From positions 245,226-309,225 of the forward strand of contig CAVRGL010000006.1 in the NCBI GenBank assembly GCA_963720735.1: a stretch of DNA of 64,000 nucleotides. Direction: 5' to 3'. Within the stretch, counting starts at the first letter, position 1; each line of letters opens with the position of its first letter. The stretch comes from JBBRHQ01 sp963720735 (GTDB lineage: Bacteria > Actinomycetota > Thermoleophilia > Solirubrobacterales > 70-9). Positions 1 to 7,579 of the stretch are shown piece by piece. Both the position numbers and the translations under genes were made by a program. Under the pieces are notes generated by a model. The model saw only the letters and a program-made list of their open reading frames with translations. It was not told where the DNA came from and did no database searches.

Positions 1-2
1 TG

Positions 3-284
3 ATCACCCCGGTGATGGGGGGCACAGCGGTCCCGGTCCGGAGCGCCGAGGGCCAGGGAGCGCTGCGGACGATGCTCGAGCAGGCGCGCTTCTACTGCTT
101 CACGCCGGTATGGAACCACCTCGGCAACCCCGCGGCCTCGGTGCCGGCCGGTTTCGACGACGGCGGTATGCCGCTCGCGGTGCAGCTGATCGGCCGGCCC
201 GGGGACGAGGCGACCCTGCTCTCGCTGGCGGCGCAGATCGAGGCGGAGCGGCCCTGGGTGCAGGCCCGCCCGCCGCTGAGCTGA
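3..284 (+). CDS. Amidase signature family protein, C-terminal fragment
   Basis: The frame is open from the left edge, so only about the last 93 residues are present and the catalytic Ser-cisSer-Lys core lies outside the window. The tail carries the usual amidase ending: a TPVWNHLGNPAASVPAG stretch, then GMPLAVQLIGRPGDEATLL and a final helix. In the family this segment lines the active-site cleft of enzymes that hydrolyse amides, including GatA-like proteins. The substrate cannot be judged from the tail. It is followed 14 bp later by a VOC gene on the same strand. Confidence 0.85.
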   Translation: MTPVMGGTAVPVRSAEGQGALRTMLEQARFYCFTPVWNHLGNPAASVPAGFDDGGMPLAVQLIGRPGDEATLLSLAAQIEAERPWVQARPPLS

Positions 285-298
285 GCGCCGCGGCCCCG

Positions 299-688
299 GT
301 GTTCGAAAGCCTCGACTTCATCTACATGCCGAGCAGCGACGTCGCGGCCGACCTGGAGCATTTCACCGAGGTCGCCGGCGGCCGCCTCGTGTTCGCGATC
401 GAGGCCTTCGGCACCCGGGTGGCGATGATCGAGCTATCGGACGATGGCCCGGCGATCCTCCTTGCGGGGCATCTCGAGGGCGAGTCGCCGGTTCTCGTCT
501 ACCGGGTCGAGGATCTCTCCCGCGCGGGCGCAGAGTTGGCCGAGCGCGGCTGGGAGCCGGAGGTGCGCTCCGGCATCCCCCATGGCCCCCTGCATTCCTA
601 CCGGGCGCCGGGCGGGCAGCGACTCGCCCTCTACGAGCTCACCCGGCCGGAGGCCGCGACCCGGTTGGTGGGGCGGCGCGACTTCTGA
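299..688 (+). CDS. VOC (glyoxalase/bleomycin-resistance fold) protein
   Basis: A 129-residue protein starting at GTG 299. One VOC module is visible: an opening beta strand (FESLDFIYMPSSD), a helix (VAADLEHFTEVAGG), strands around VAMIELSDDGPAILLA, and a second half ending in GPLHSYRAPGGQRLALYEL. The length fits a single-module member. VOC proteins bind a metal and act as lyases, dioxygenases or binding proteins, and the reaction cannot be assigned here. It lies 14 bp after the amidase fragment, so the two may be co-transcribed. It converges on the ferritin-like gene, whose stop is 4 bp away. Confidence 0.7.
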   Translation: MFESLDFIYMPSSDVAADLEHFTEVAGGRLVFAIEAFGTRVAMIELSDDGPAILLAGHLEGESPVLVYRVEDLSRAGAELAERGWEPEVRSGIPHGPLHSYRAPGGQRLALYELTRPEAATRLVGRRDF

Positions 689-692
689 TCGG

Positions 693-1970
693 CTAGCCGC
701 CGAAGACGCGGCGGAAGCGCCGCAGCGCCGCCGGGGAGCCGTGCGGGCGGAGCCGGCGTCCGAGGACGGAGCGCAGGGCGCTGCGACCGTGCATCGAGAT
801 CCCGATCCACTCCGGCCAGCTGGTCTCGAGCGTGATGTCGGGATCGGTCGCCTCGCCGGGCTCGGCCCGGGTCGAGCCGTTGTCGATCACCAGGTGCCAG
901 GGGTCGGCGTCGCTGAACCGCCACTGGGCCACCAGCCCGGCGCCGTTGATCGCCCCTGAGTTGGCCGAGCGGCTCATCGACTCGAAGAACAGCCGCTGCA
1001 CCTCGGGATCGGAGGCCGGGCGGGCGTTCGGCTCGCCGAGTATCCCCGCCTTCAGCAATTTGATCTGAATCCGGGCGCGCTCGTCGTGGGGGACGGAGCG
1101 GTCCACCGGGTAGATGTCGGAGGGCATCTCCTCCAGCGGATAGCCCGCCGCCCGCCACTTCGCCTCGATCGAGCGGGTCCCGAACACGTAGATGTCCTCG
1201 AGCGTGAAGCCGTAGGAGGTGGTGTATCGCTCGTCCCAGTCGGGTGGGACGAACACGGCGACCGAGTAGGGGAGGACCTCGCGCAGGAGCTCGACCACCG
1301 CCGCCTTGCACTCCTCGGACTCCGCGAACATCTCCGAGAGGGCCTTGACGCCGAAGCCGATGTGGCGCTGCTCGTCGCGGGAGACGTTCACCATGCCGGC
1401 GCTGAAGCCCGGCATCGTTCCCTCCTTGACGAAGAAGTCCTCGATGAAGTGCTGCCCGGGTTGGGCCAGGGTCGCCTCGACCACCATGTGGTAGAGGGCG
1501 ATCGCCTGAGCGAACTTCGGCAGCGAGCGGTCCCTGCGCAGCTCCTCCGCCATCCGGTCGAGCCGGTCGAAGACGCCGCGATAGCCCCAGTTGAGCTGCG
1601 GGAGCGTGTAGGCGAGGGTCGAGGAAATGCTTTCGCCGGCCCCGATCACCTCCTTGAAGAAGCGGTGGAAGAAGACGGCGTGCCTGGCCTCGTCGACCTG
1701 CTGGGTGGTGAGGAAGTACTTCTGTTCCTCGAGCGGAGCGGCGTCGATGTAGGGGGAGAGGTTGTCGGCGACCGAGTCCTCGCCGTAGAAGAACATCGAG
1801 TAGGTCCAGAGGGCCGATTTGGCCTGGATCTCGCTGAGGCCCCGCCAGCCGGCCCGGTCCTCGGAGAAGTCGATCTCATAGGCGCTCCAGTTGCCCTGCT
1901 CCCAGCGCCGGTAGAGGTCCTCGTAGGTGATGTCGGCTGTTGCGGTTGCCCTATCGGCGACGACGGACAT
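693..1970 (-). CDS. R2-like ferritin-fold protein with C-terminal SCP2-like domain
   Basis: A 425-residue protein. Residues about 15-310 form a ribonucleotide-reductase-R2/R2lox-like four-helix bundle. Candidate di-metal ligands are visible in order: Glu64 (GEDSVADN), Glu94 and His97 (DEARHAVFF), Glu165 (VVEATLAQ), Glu200 and His203 (DEQRHIGFG). The last 90 or so residues (QWRFSDADPWHLVIDNG through LETSWPEWIGI) look like an SCP2/sterol-carrier domain. The start is ATG 1970, preceded by a strong GGAGGAGGAG ribosome-binding site. It is divergent from a TetR gene with the operator between them, which suggests control by that regulator. No R1 (NrdE/NrdJ) partner is nearby, so an oxidase of a lipid-like ligand is more likely than dNTP synthesis; this is inference. 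Confidence 0.8.
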   Translation of the reverse strand: MSVVADRATATADITYEDLYRRWEQGNWSAYEIDFSEDRAGWRGLSEIQAKSALWTYSMFFYGEDSVADNLSPYIDAAPLEEQKYFLTTQQVDEARHAVFFHRFFKEVIGAGESISSTLAYTLPQLNWGYRGVFDRLDRMAEELRRDRSLPKFAQAIALYHMVVEATLAQPGQHFIEDFFVKEGTMPGFSAGMVNVSRDEQRHIGFGVKALSEMFAESEECKAAVVELLREVLPYSVAVFVPPDWDERYTTSYGFTLEDIYVFGTRSIEAKWRAAGYPLEEMPSDIYPVDRSVPHDERARIQIKLLKAGILGEPNARPASDPEVQRLFFESMSRSANSGAINGAGLVAQWRFSDADPWHLVIDNGSTRAEPGEATDPDITLETSWPEWIGISMHGRSALRSVLGRRLRPHGSPAALRRFRRVFGG

Positions 1971-2005
1971 GGCTCCTCCTCCGCAGTTGGTTCACACGCT
2001 TCACC

Positions 2006-2032
2006 TAAGATAACTGACTCGTGAGTCAGTTA
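2006..2032. promoter_or_regulatory. Divergent promoter with TetR-type operator
   Basis: A perfect 10-bp inverted repeat, TAACTGACTC-GT-GAGTCAGTTA, lies at 2011-2032. It abuts overlapping -10-like boxes for both directions (TAAGAT at 2006-2011 on +, TATCTT at 2012-2007 on -). The spacing suits a TetR dimer site and the repeat covers the GTG start at 2021. Expected outcome: autoregulation plus repression of the R2-like gene. Confidence 0.75.
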
Positions 2033-2680
2033 CGAGACGAATCTGTGAGCTCCGTCACACAGGCCGGCCCCCGCCGGCGGATGACGTCCTCCGACCGCCG
2101 CGAGGTGATCCTCACCGCCGCGCTCGATGCCTTCGCGGCCGGCGGCTACCACGAGACCTCGCTGGAGGAGGTCGCCGAGCGCGCCGGCATCTCCAAGGCG
2201 CTGATCTACGAGCACTTCCCCTCCAAGCGGGAGCTGCACGGGGCACTGCTCGAGACCTATATGCAGGAGCTGCTGGCGACCGTCGCCGAGGCCACGGCCG
2301 CCGCGGATGCGGGCGAGCAGCGGCTCCGCGCCGGCCTCGACGGCTTCCTGGGCTTCGTCGAGCACCGCCGGGACGCCTGGCGAATGCTGGTGCGGAACGC
2401 CGCCGAGGGCGAGCTCGCCCCCTCCTTCGAGCGCGTCCGCCACGAGGCGGGGGCGGCGATCACGGCGCTGATGGTCGCCGACGCGCCGCCACACTCTCCC
2501 GCTGCCGACATCGAGCGCGAACTGGCGATCGAGATGCTGGCCGAGCAGCTGGTCGGCGCGGTGCAGTCGCTCGCCAACTGGTGGGACGAGCACCGCGACG
2601 TCCCCCGGGAGCAGGTGCTGGCGATCGCCATGGACTTCGCCTGGATCGGCCTCGAGCGCCTCGGCGAGGGCCACGCCTAG
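2021..2680 (+). CDS. TetR/AcrR family transcriptional regulator
   Basis: 219 residues when started at GTG 2021. The helix-turn-helix is at about residues 47-66 (SLEEVAERAGISKALIYEHF), followed by an all-helical ligand domain of usual size. The 2021 start follows a TAAGAT box by 9 nt, matching the leaderless pattern seen elsewhere in the window, but the operator overlaps it. GTG 2045 or ATG 2081 are alternatives that would leave the whole operator untranslated. The ligand is unknown. The neighbouring R2-like/SCP2 gene suggests a hydrophobic ligand; this is inference. Confidence 0.9.
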   Translation: MSQLRDESVSSVTQAGPRRRMTSSDRREVILTAALDAFAAGGYHETSLEEVAERAGISKALIYEHFPSKRELHGALLETYMQELLATVAEATAAADAGEQRLRAGLDGFLGFVEHRRDAWRMLVRNAAEGELAPSFERVRHEAGAAITALMVADAPPHSPAADIERELAIEMLAEQLVGAVQSLANWWDEHRDVPREQVLAIAMDFAWIGLERLGEGHA

Positions 2681-2710
2681 CACGCCTGATCAGGAGGCGG
2701 CGGCAGGCGC

Positions 2711-4087
2711 TCAGGCCGACGCGAGCTTCGGGGTGCTCCAGGGGGCTTCGAGCCTCCCCGCCAGCTCCTCGGCCAGGCCTTCGACCGGGACGCGCACCTG
2801 CTCCAGGGAGTCGCGGTCTCGCAGGGTGACGGTGTCATCCTCCATCGTCTGGCCGTCCACCGTGATCCCCCACGGGGTGCCGATCTCGTCCTGGCGGCGG
2901 TAGCGCTTGCCGATCGAGCCGCCCTCGTCGAACTCGGCAGGGATCCGAGCCCGCAGCGAGGCGAAGATCTCGCGCGCCTTCTCGGGCATCCCCTCCTTGG
3001 AGACCAGGGGCAGCACGGCGACCTTGACCGGAGCGAGGCGCGGGTGCAGGCGGAGGACCGTTCGCTGGCGGCCCTCGACCTCCTCGGTGGCGTAGGCGTC
3101 CACGAGGAAGGCCAGGGTCGCCCGGTCGGCGCCGGCGGCCGGCTCGATCACGTGGGGGACGTAGCGCTCCTTCGTCTCCTGGTCGAAGTACTCGAGCTTC
3201 TCGCCGGAGAATTCCGCGTGCCGGGTGAGGTCGAAGTCGCCGCGGTTGGCGATCCCCTCCAGCTCGGACCAGCCGATCGGGAACAGGTACTCGATGTCGC
3301 TGGTGCCGGATGAGTAATGGGAGAGCTCGTCGGCGTCATGGGGCCGTACCCGCAGGTAGTCGGGGCGGATCCCGAGGTCCAGGTACCACTGGTGCCGCAG
3401 CTCGATCCAGGTCTCATACCAGCGCTCTGCCTCCTGCGGCGGCGTGAAGAACTCCATCTCCATCTGCTCGAACTCGCGGGTGCGGAAGATGAAGTTTCCG
3501 GGGGTGATCTCGTTGCGGAACGACTTGCCGACCTGGGCGATCCCGAATGGCGGGCGTTTGCGGGCGAACTGGAGGACGTTCTTGAAGTTGATGAAGATTC
3601 CCTGCGCCGTCTCGGGGCGCAGGTAGACCTCGGCCCCCTCGCCGGCGACCGGGCCGATCTGGGTCTCGAACATCAGGTTGAACTGGCGAGCCTCGGTGAG
3701 GTCGCAGTCGGGCCCCTCCCCGGGGAGCTTCGAGGGCTTCTGCCCGCAGCGTCCGTCCTCGAGCTTGTCGGCGCGGAAGCGCAGCTTGCAGGTGCGGCAG
3801 TCCACCAGAGGGTCTGTGAAGCCCTCCAGATGGCCGGATGCCTCCCACACCCGAGGGTGCTGGAGGATCGCCGAGTCGAGCGCGACGATGTCGTCGCGCT
3901 CCTGCAGCATCGAGCGCCACCACTCGGCCTTGACGTTGGCCTTCAGCAGGACCCCGTAATGGCCGTAGTCGTAGGTCGAGCCGAGCCCGCCGTAGATCTC
4001 CGAGGAGGGGAAGATGAAGCCGCGCCGCTTGCAGAGGGCGACGATCTCCTCCATCGAAACTTCGACCGCGGGCTCGGCGGGCATCAT
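2711..4087 (-). CDS. glyS: Glycine--tRNA ligase (single-chain type)
   Basis: A 458-residue class II synthetase of the alpha2 type that charges tRNA-Gly. Visible signatures are the N-terminal RRGFIFPSSEIYGGLGST, the RPETAQG motif at residues 157-163, motif 2 (FRNEITPGN through REFEQME, about 190-210), a motif-3 region (HVIEPAAGADRATLAF) and the C-terminal anticodon-binding domain with GKRYRRQDEIGTPWGITVD. Cysteines around 97-128 (CRTC, GRCG, DCDL) form the usual zinc-like insertion. It starts 10 bp after the FmdB gene and is the last gene of an LCP-FmdB-glyS operon. ATG 4084 is an equally possible start. Confidence 0.95.
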   Translation of the reverse strand: MMPAEPAVEVSMEEIVALCKRRGFIFPSSEIYGGLGSTYDYGHYGVLLKANVKAEWWRSMLQERDDIVALDSAILQHPRVWEASGHLEGFTDPLVDCRTCKLRFRADKLEDGRCGQKPSKLPGEGPDCDLTEARQFNLMFETQIGPVAGEGAEVYLRPETAQGIFINFKNVLQFARKRPPFGIAQVGKSFRNEITPGNFIFRTREFEQMEMEFFTPPQEAERWYETWIELRHQWYLDLGIRPDYLRVRPHDADELSHYSSGTSDIEYLFPIGWSELEGIANRGDFDLTRHAEFSGEKLEYFDQETKERYVPHVIEPAAGADRATLAFLVDAYATEEVEGRQRTVLRLHPRLAPVKVAVLPLVSKEGMPEKAREIFASLRARIPAEFDEGGSIGKRYRRQDEIGTPWGITVDGQTMEDDTVTLRDRDSLEQVRVPVEGLAEELAGRLEAPWSTPKLASA

Positions 4088-4097
4088 TCGGGCCGGC

Positions 4098-4433
4098 TCA
4101 GTCGCCGCCGCTGGAGCTCTTCGCCGCTTTGCCCCCGCCGTCGCCCGAACCGGACTTCGAATCGCCGCCCGAGGACTTCGACTCCCCGCCGGAGGACTTC
4201 GACTCGTCCCCGCCGGACTTCGAGTCGCCGTCGGAACCGGAGGCCTTCGCCTTCGACTTCGAGCCGTAGTCGGTCGTGTAGAAGCCCGAGCCCTTGAAGT
4301 GCACGGCGACGGGGTGAAAGACCCGCTCCACCGGGGCGCCGCATTTCTCGCATTCGGTCAGCGGGTCATCGGCCATCTTCTGGATCGCCTCGAAGGCGTG
4401 GCCGTTCGTGCACTTGTACTCGTAGATCGGCAC
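4098..4433 (-). CDS. FmdB-family zinc-ribbon protein
   Basis: 111 residues from GTG 4433, chosen because the family begins MPIYEYKC. The ribbon uses Cys8 and His12 (CTNGH) with Cys28 and Cys31 (CEKC). GSGFYTTDYG, typical of the family, follows. The last half is a low-complexity Ser/Gly/Lys/Asp tail with repeated SKSSGGE-like units. FmdB proteins are small putative regulators without a settled biochemical role. The gene lies between the LCP gene and glyS on the same strand with 10-20 bp gaps, indicating one transcript. Confidence 0.85.
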   Translation of the reverse strand: MPIYEYKCTNGHAFEAIQKMADDPLTECEKCGAPVERVFHPVAVHFKGSGFYTTDYGSKSKAKASGSDGDSKSGGDESKSSGGESKSSGGDSKSGSGDGGGKAAKSSSGGD

Positions 4434-4452
4434 GGCGGGCCTATCGTAGGGC

Positions 4453-5685
4453 TCAGCCGTTGAGGAACCGGTCGACGGCCTTCTGCCGGACCGACTCGGG
4501 CACCTCGACGCTGCCCCCCGGGCCGGAGCCGCAACCCGAGTTTGCGCCCGCGCAGAGCACGTCTGCCGCCGAGTCACCGCCGATCCCCGCCGCGAGGATC
4601 ATCTGCGGCATAGTGAAGAAGCCCATGTCCGAGACGAAGGCCTTTGGCGCCTCCCAGCCGATGATCGGGCCCTTGATGAAGTTGTAGGGGATGCGCAGCG
4701 GGTCGGTGAGGCGGTCCTTGATCCCGCTGATCACGGCCTGCTGCGCCTTGGCGCGTTCGAAATCGCTGTAGGGGAAGGCGAAGGCGCTCTTGCCGGGGCC
4801 TGGGCAGGGGCTAAGCTCGCGTACCCGCGCATAGGCGAGGGCCTTCTCCCCGTCGAGGGTGTTCTCGCCCTTATGCAACCGGATGGTGATCCCGCCCTGG
4901 CCACCCCCGGCGCCCCCCGAGATGTCGGCGCAGAGCTTGCGGGGGACGTTGACCTTGACCCCGCCGACCGCGTCGATCAGGTCCTGGAAGCCGGTGAAGT
5001 CGATGATCGCGACGTGGTCGATCTGGATTCCGAGGAACTTCTCGACCGTCTCGATCTGCAGCTTGGCGCCGCCGAAGGCGAAGGCGGCGTTGATCTTCTG
5101 CGGGCTCTGGCCGGGGATCTCCGCGAAGCTGTCGCGGGGGATCGAGAGCTTCTGGAAGTCCCCGCCACCGGCGCGGATCAGCATCAGTGTGTCGGCGCGG
5201 AACTGGCCCTGTGAGCAGCCGTCGTGAGGCGCGTCGCCGCGCGATTGCTGGTCGAAGCACTTCTGCGAGGGAGCGGCCCCGGGCTCCTTCGTGTCGGGCG
5301 GCCGCGCGTCGGTTCCAAGGACGAGGATCGTCTGCGGGCTGGCGAGCAGGAACGGATTGCCGTGCAGCGCGTCCTTGGCGTCGCTCGAGAGCTTGAACGC
5401 CTGCAGCTGGGCCGAGACCATGAACGCCAGCATGCTGAGCAGGATCCAGCCGCCCACCGCGATCCCCACCCACTTGAGGATCCGGCGGCGGGTGCTCCTC
5501 GGCCGCTGCGCCGCCGCCCTGCCGTCCCGCTCGCCTCGGCCCCGCTCGTCCTTCGGCGATCGCTTGGCGCGCCCCCGCAGGCTGGAGAGGTCCGGGCTGC
5601 GGAACCGCGAGAGGAGCCCCTTGCGGGAGCGGTAGACCTTGTACTCGGGCTTGCCGGGCTGCTGCTGTTCTCCGTCGGAAGGCAT
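4453..5685 (-). CDS. LytR-CpsA-Psr (LCP) family cell-wall polymer transferase
   Basis: 410 residues: a basic cytoplasmic N-terminus, one membrane segment near residues 72-92 (WVGIAVGGWILLSMLAFMV), then an extracellular LCP domain. Visible LCP motifs are ILVLGTDARPPD, FRADTLMLIRAGG, LSIPRDSFAEIPG, KINAAFAFGG, and ALAYARVRELSPCPG. Family members attach glycopolymers from lipid carriers to peptidoglycan. An extra Cys-containing loop follows LGTDARPPD, and the C-terminus has a Gly/Cys-rich tail. A TATTTC box 9 nt before the ATG could drive a leaderless transcript. Confidence 0.9.
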   Translation of the reverse strand: MPSDGEQQQPGKPEYKVYRSRKGLLSRFRSPDLSSLRGRAKRSPKDERGRGERDGRAAAQRPRSTRRRILKWVGIAVGGWILLSMLAFMVSAQLQAFKLSSDAKDALHGNPFLLASPQTILVLGTDARPPDTKEPGAAPSQKCFDQQSRGDAPHDGCSQGQFRADTLMLIRAGGGDFQKLSIPRDSFAEIPGQSPQKINAAFAFGGAKLQIETVEKFLGIQIDHVAIIDFTGFQDLIDAVGGVKVNVPRKLCADISGGAGGGQGGITIRLHKGENTLDGEKALAYARVRELSPCPGPGKSAFAFPYSDFERAKAQQAVISGIKDRLTDPLRIPYNFIKGPIIGWEAPKAFVSDMGFFTMPQMILAAGIGGDSAADVLCAGANSGCGSGPGGSVEVPESVRQKAVDRFLNG

Positions 5686-5762
5686 AAAAGGCTAGAAATA
5701 GTGCCGATGCGCCTCTATTCCTGCCTAACGCCTCCACTCCTTGAAAGCGCCGGGTCCTCCGA

Positions 5763-6716
5763 GTGAGCGAGACGATCGGGGTTGACCTCGGGGGCACGAA
5801 GATGTTGGTCGGGGTCCTGGGCGAGGAGCGCAACGTCTATTGGGAGAGCAAGGAGCGCTCCACCGGACAGACCGAGGACGAGCTGGTCGAGATGCTGGTC
5901 CGCGAGATCGGCGAGGCGCGCGAGGCCCGCCCCGGCGCAGTCGCGGTCGGCCTCGGCATCCCGGCGACGATCGACCGCCACCGCGGCGTCGCGATCGCCT
6001 CGGTCAACCTGCCGATCACCGACGTGCCGATCCGTGACCTGGTCGCCGAGCGCACAGGGCTGCCGGTGTTCGTCGACAACGACGCCAACCTCGCGGCGCT
6101 CGCCGAGAACCTCTACGGCGCCGCCAAGGGCGCTGATACCGCGGTCATGGTCACGATCGGGACCGGGATCGGCGGTGGGTTGATCATCGGCGGGGAGCTC
6201 TACCGTGGCTCGACCGGCGCCGCAGCCGAGCTGGGCCACACGGTGATCGAGCTGGACGGGCCGCGTTGCCAGGGCAACTGCCCGGGCCGCGGCTGCATAG
6301 AGGGGCTTGCGTCGGGGACTGCCCTCGGTCGCGAGGGTCGCGAGGCAGCCGGGCGCAACCCCGACTCGGCGCTCGGAAGGATGGCGGCCGAGGGCACCGA
6401 GATCGACGGGAAGGCGGTGACCAACGCCGCTCTCCAAGGCGACGAGACCGCGGTCGGAGTGGTGGCGCTGATCGGCCGCCGGCTCGGCGCGGCGCTGACC
6501 AGCTTCGCCAACATCTTCAACCCCGAGGCGATCGTCGTCGGGGGCGGGGTGATCGCCGCCGGGGAGCTGATGCTGGAGCCTGCCCGGGAAGTTGTCCGCT
6601 CCCGTGCCCTGACGCCGATGAACGAGACGCCGGTTCTGGCAGCCGAGCTCGGACCGGACGCGGGAATGATCGGCGCCGCGGCGATGGCGCGGATCGAGCT
6701 CGGGCAAGCGAGCTAG
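5763..6716 (+). CDS. ROK-family sugar kinase (glucokinase-like)
   Basis: 317 residues from GTG 5763. The N-terminal phosphate-binding loop is GVDLGGTKMLVGV. FVDNDANLAALAE holds the catalytic aspartate, GTGIGGGLIIGGELYRG follows, and ELGHTVIELDGPRCQGNC with GRGCIEG forms the ROK zinc-binding site. The C-terminal NIFNPEAIVVGGGV closes the fold. Most single-copy actinobacterial ROK kinases of this type phosphorylate glucose, but specificity is inferred. The stop is 2 bp from rsmI, so the two are probably co-transcribed. Confidence 0.9.
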   Translation: MSETIGVDLGGTKMLVGVLGEERNVYWESKERSTGQTEDELVEMLVREIGEAREARPGAVAVGLGIPATIDRHRGVAIASVNLPITDVPIRDLVAERTGLPVFVDNDANLAALAENLYGAAKGADTAVMVTIGTGIGGGLIIGGELYRGSTGAAAELGHTVIELDGPRCQGNCPGRGCIEGLASGTALGREGREAAGRNPDSALGRMAAEGTEIDGKAVTNAALQGDETAVGVVALIGRRLGAALTSFANIFNPEAIVVGGGVIAAGELMLEPAREVVRSRALTPMNETPVLAAELGPDAGMIGAAAMARIELGQAS

Positions 6717-6718
6717 GG

Positions 6719-7546
6719 ATGGCCGGGAGGCTGATTGTCTGTCCCACTCCGATCGGCAACCTCGGTGACATCACGCCGAGGGTGCGCGAGGCACTGGTCT
6801 CGGCCGACTACATCGCCTGCGAGGACACCCGGCGCACCGGGATGCTGCTGGAGCGGATCGGGATCCGCCCGGCCCCTCACCTGGTCAGCAACCACGAGGG
6901 AAACGAGACGCCGCGGGCGAAGGAGCTTGCGCAGAGGATCGAGCGCGGCGCCCGCGTCGCGCTGGTCTCCGACGCCGGGATGCCGGCTATCTCGGATCCC
7001 GGCTACCGCCTGCTTCGGGCCTGCATCGACCGCAGCCTCGAGGTCGAGGTGCTGCCGGGCCCTTCGGTCGTCCCGGTCGCGCTGGTCGCCTCGGGCCTGC
7101 CGACCGACCGCTGGCGCTTCGAGGGATTCCTGCCGAAGCGCACCGGCGAGATGGAGCGGGTCCTGCGCTCTACGGAGACGGTGATCGCCTTCGAGTCCCC
7201 GCGCCGCCTGGGGGAGTCCCTGGCCGCGCTGGCGGCGATCGCCCCCGACCGTCCCGCCGCGGTCTGCCGGGAGATCTCCAAGCTCCACGAGGACATATCG
7301 CGGGGGACGCTGGCCGAGCTCGCCCGGCGCTACCGGTCCGACGTCAAGGGGGAGATCGTGCTGGTGATCGGGCCGGCGCAGGCGGAGGAGCACGGCGACG
7401 ACATCAGCTTCGCGGTAGACGCCCTCCGCCACCTGGTCTCCTCAGGGGCTCGCCCCCGGGCGGCCGCGAGCGTCGTCGCGGCCCTCACCGGCACCCGCGC
7501 CAACGAGCTCTACCGCGCGCTCACCGGCAGGGAGGCGAGGCGGTAG
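6719..7546 (+). CDS. rsmI: 16S rRNA (cytidine-1402 2'-O) methyltransferase
   Basis: 275 residues from ATG 6719. SAM-binding tetrapyrrole-methylase fold with the RsmI signatures PTPIGNLGDIT, CEDTRRTGMLL, SDAGMPAISDPGYRLL and LPGPSVVPVALVASGL. GFLPKR and AFESPRRL are also conserved. The enzyme 2'-O-methylates C1402 in the decoding centre of 16S rRNA. It follows the ROK gene by 2 bp and precedes metG by 33 bp. In the chromosomal neighbourhood rsmI, metG, tatD, rsmA and ispE run in the same direction, an arrangement common in Gram-positive genomes. Confidence 0.95.
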   Translation: MAGRLIVCPTPIGNLGDITPRVREALVSADYIACEDTRRTGMLLERIGIRPAPHLVSNHEGNETPRAKELAQRIERGARVALVSDAGMPAISDPGYRLLRACIDRSLEVEVLPGPSVVPVALVASGLPTDRWRFEGFLPKRTGEMERVLRSTETVIAFESPRRLGESLAALAAIAPDRPAAVCREISKLHEDISRGTLAELARRYRSDVKGEIVLVIGPAQAEEHGDDISFAVDALRHLVSSGARPRAAASVVAALTGTRANELYRALTGREARR

Positions 7547-7565
7547 GAGCCGTCCGGGGGCCCTC

Positions 7566-7571
7566 TACCCT
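7566..7571 (+). promoter_or_regulatory. -10 box TACCCT for metG (leaderless)
   Basis: TACCCT ends 8 nt before GTG 7580 and no Shine-Dalgarno sequence intervenes. Transcription would begin at or next to the start codon. Confidence 0.45.
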
Positions 7572-7579
7572 GAGCAGCC

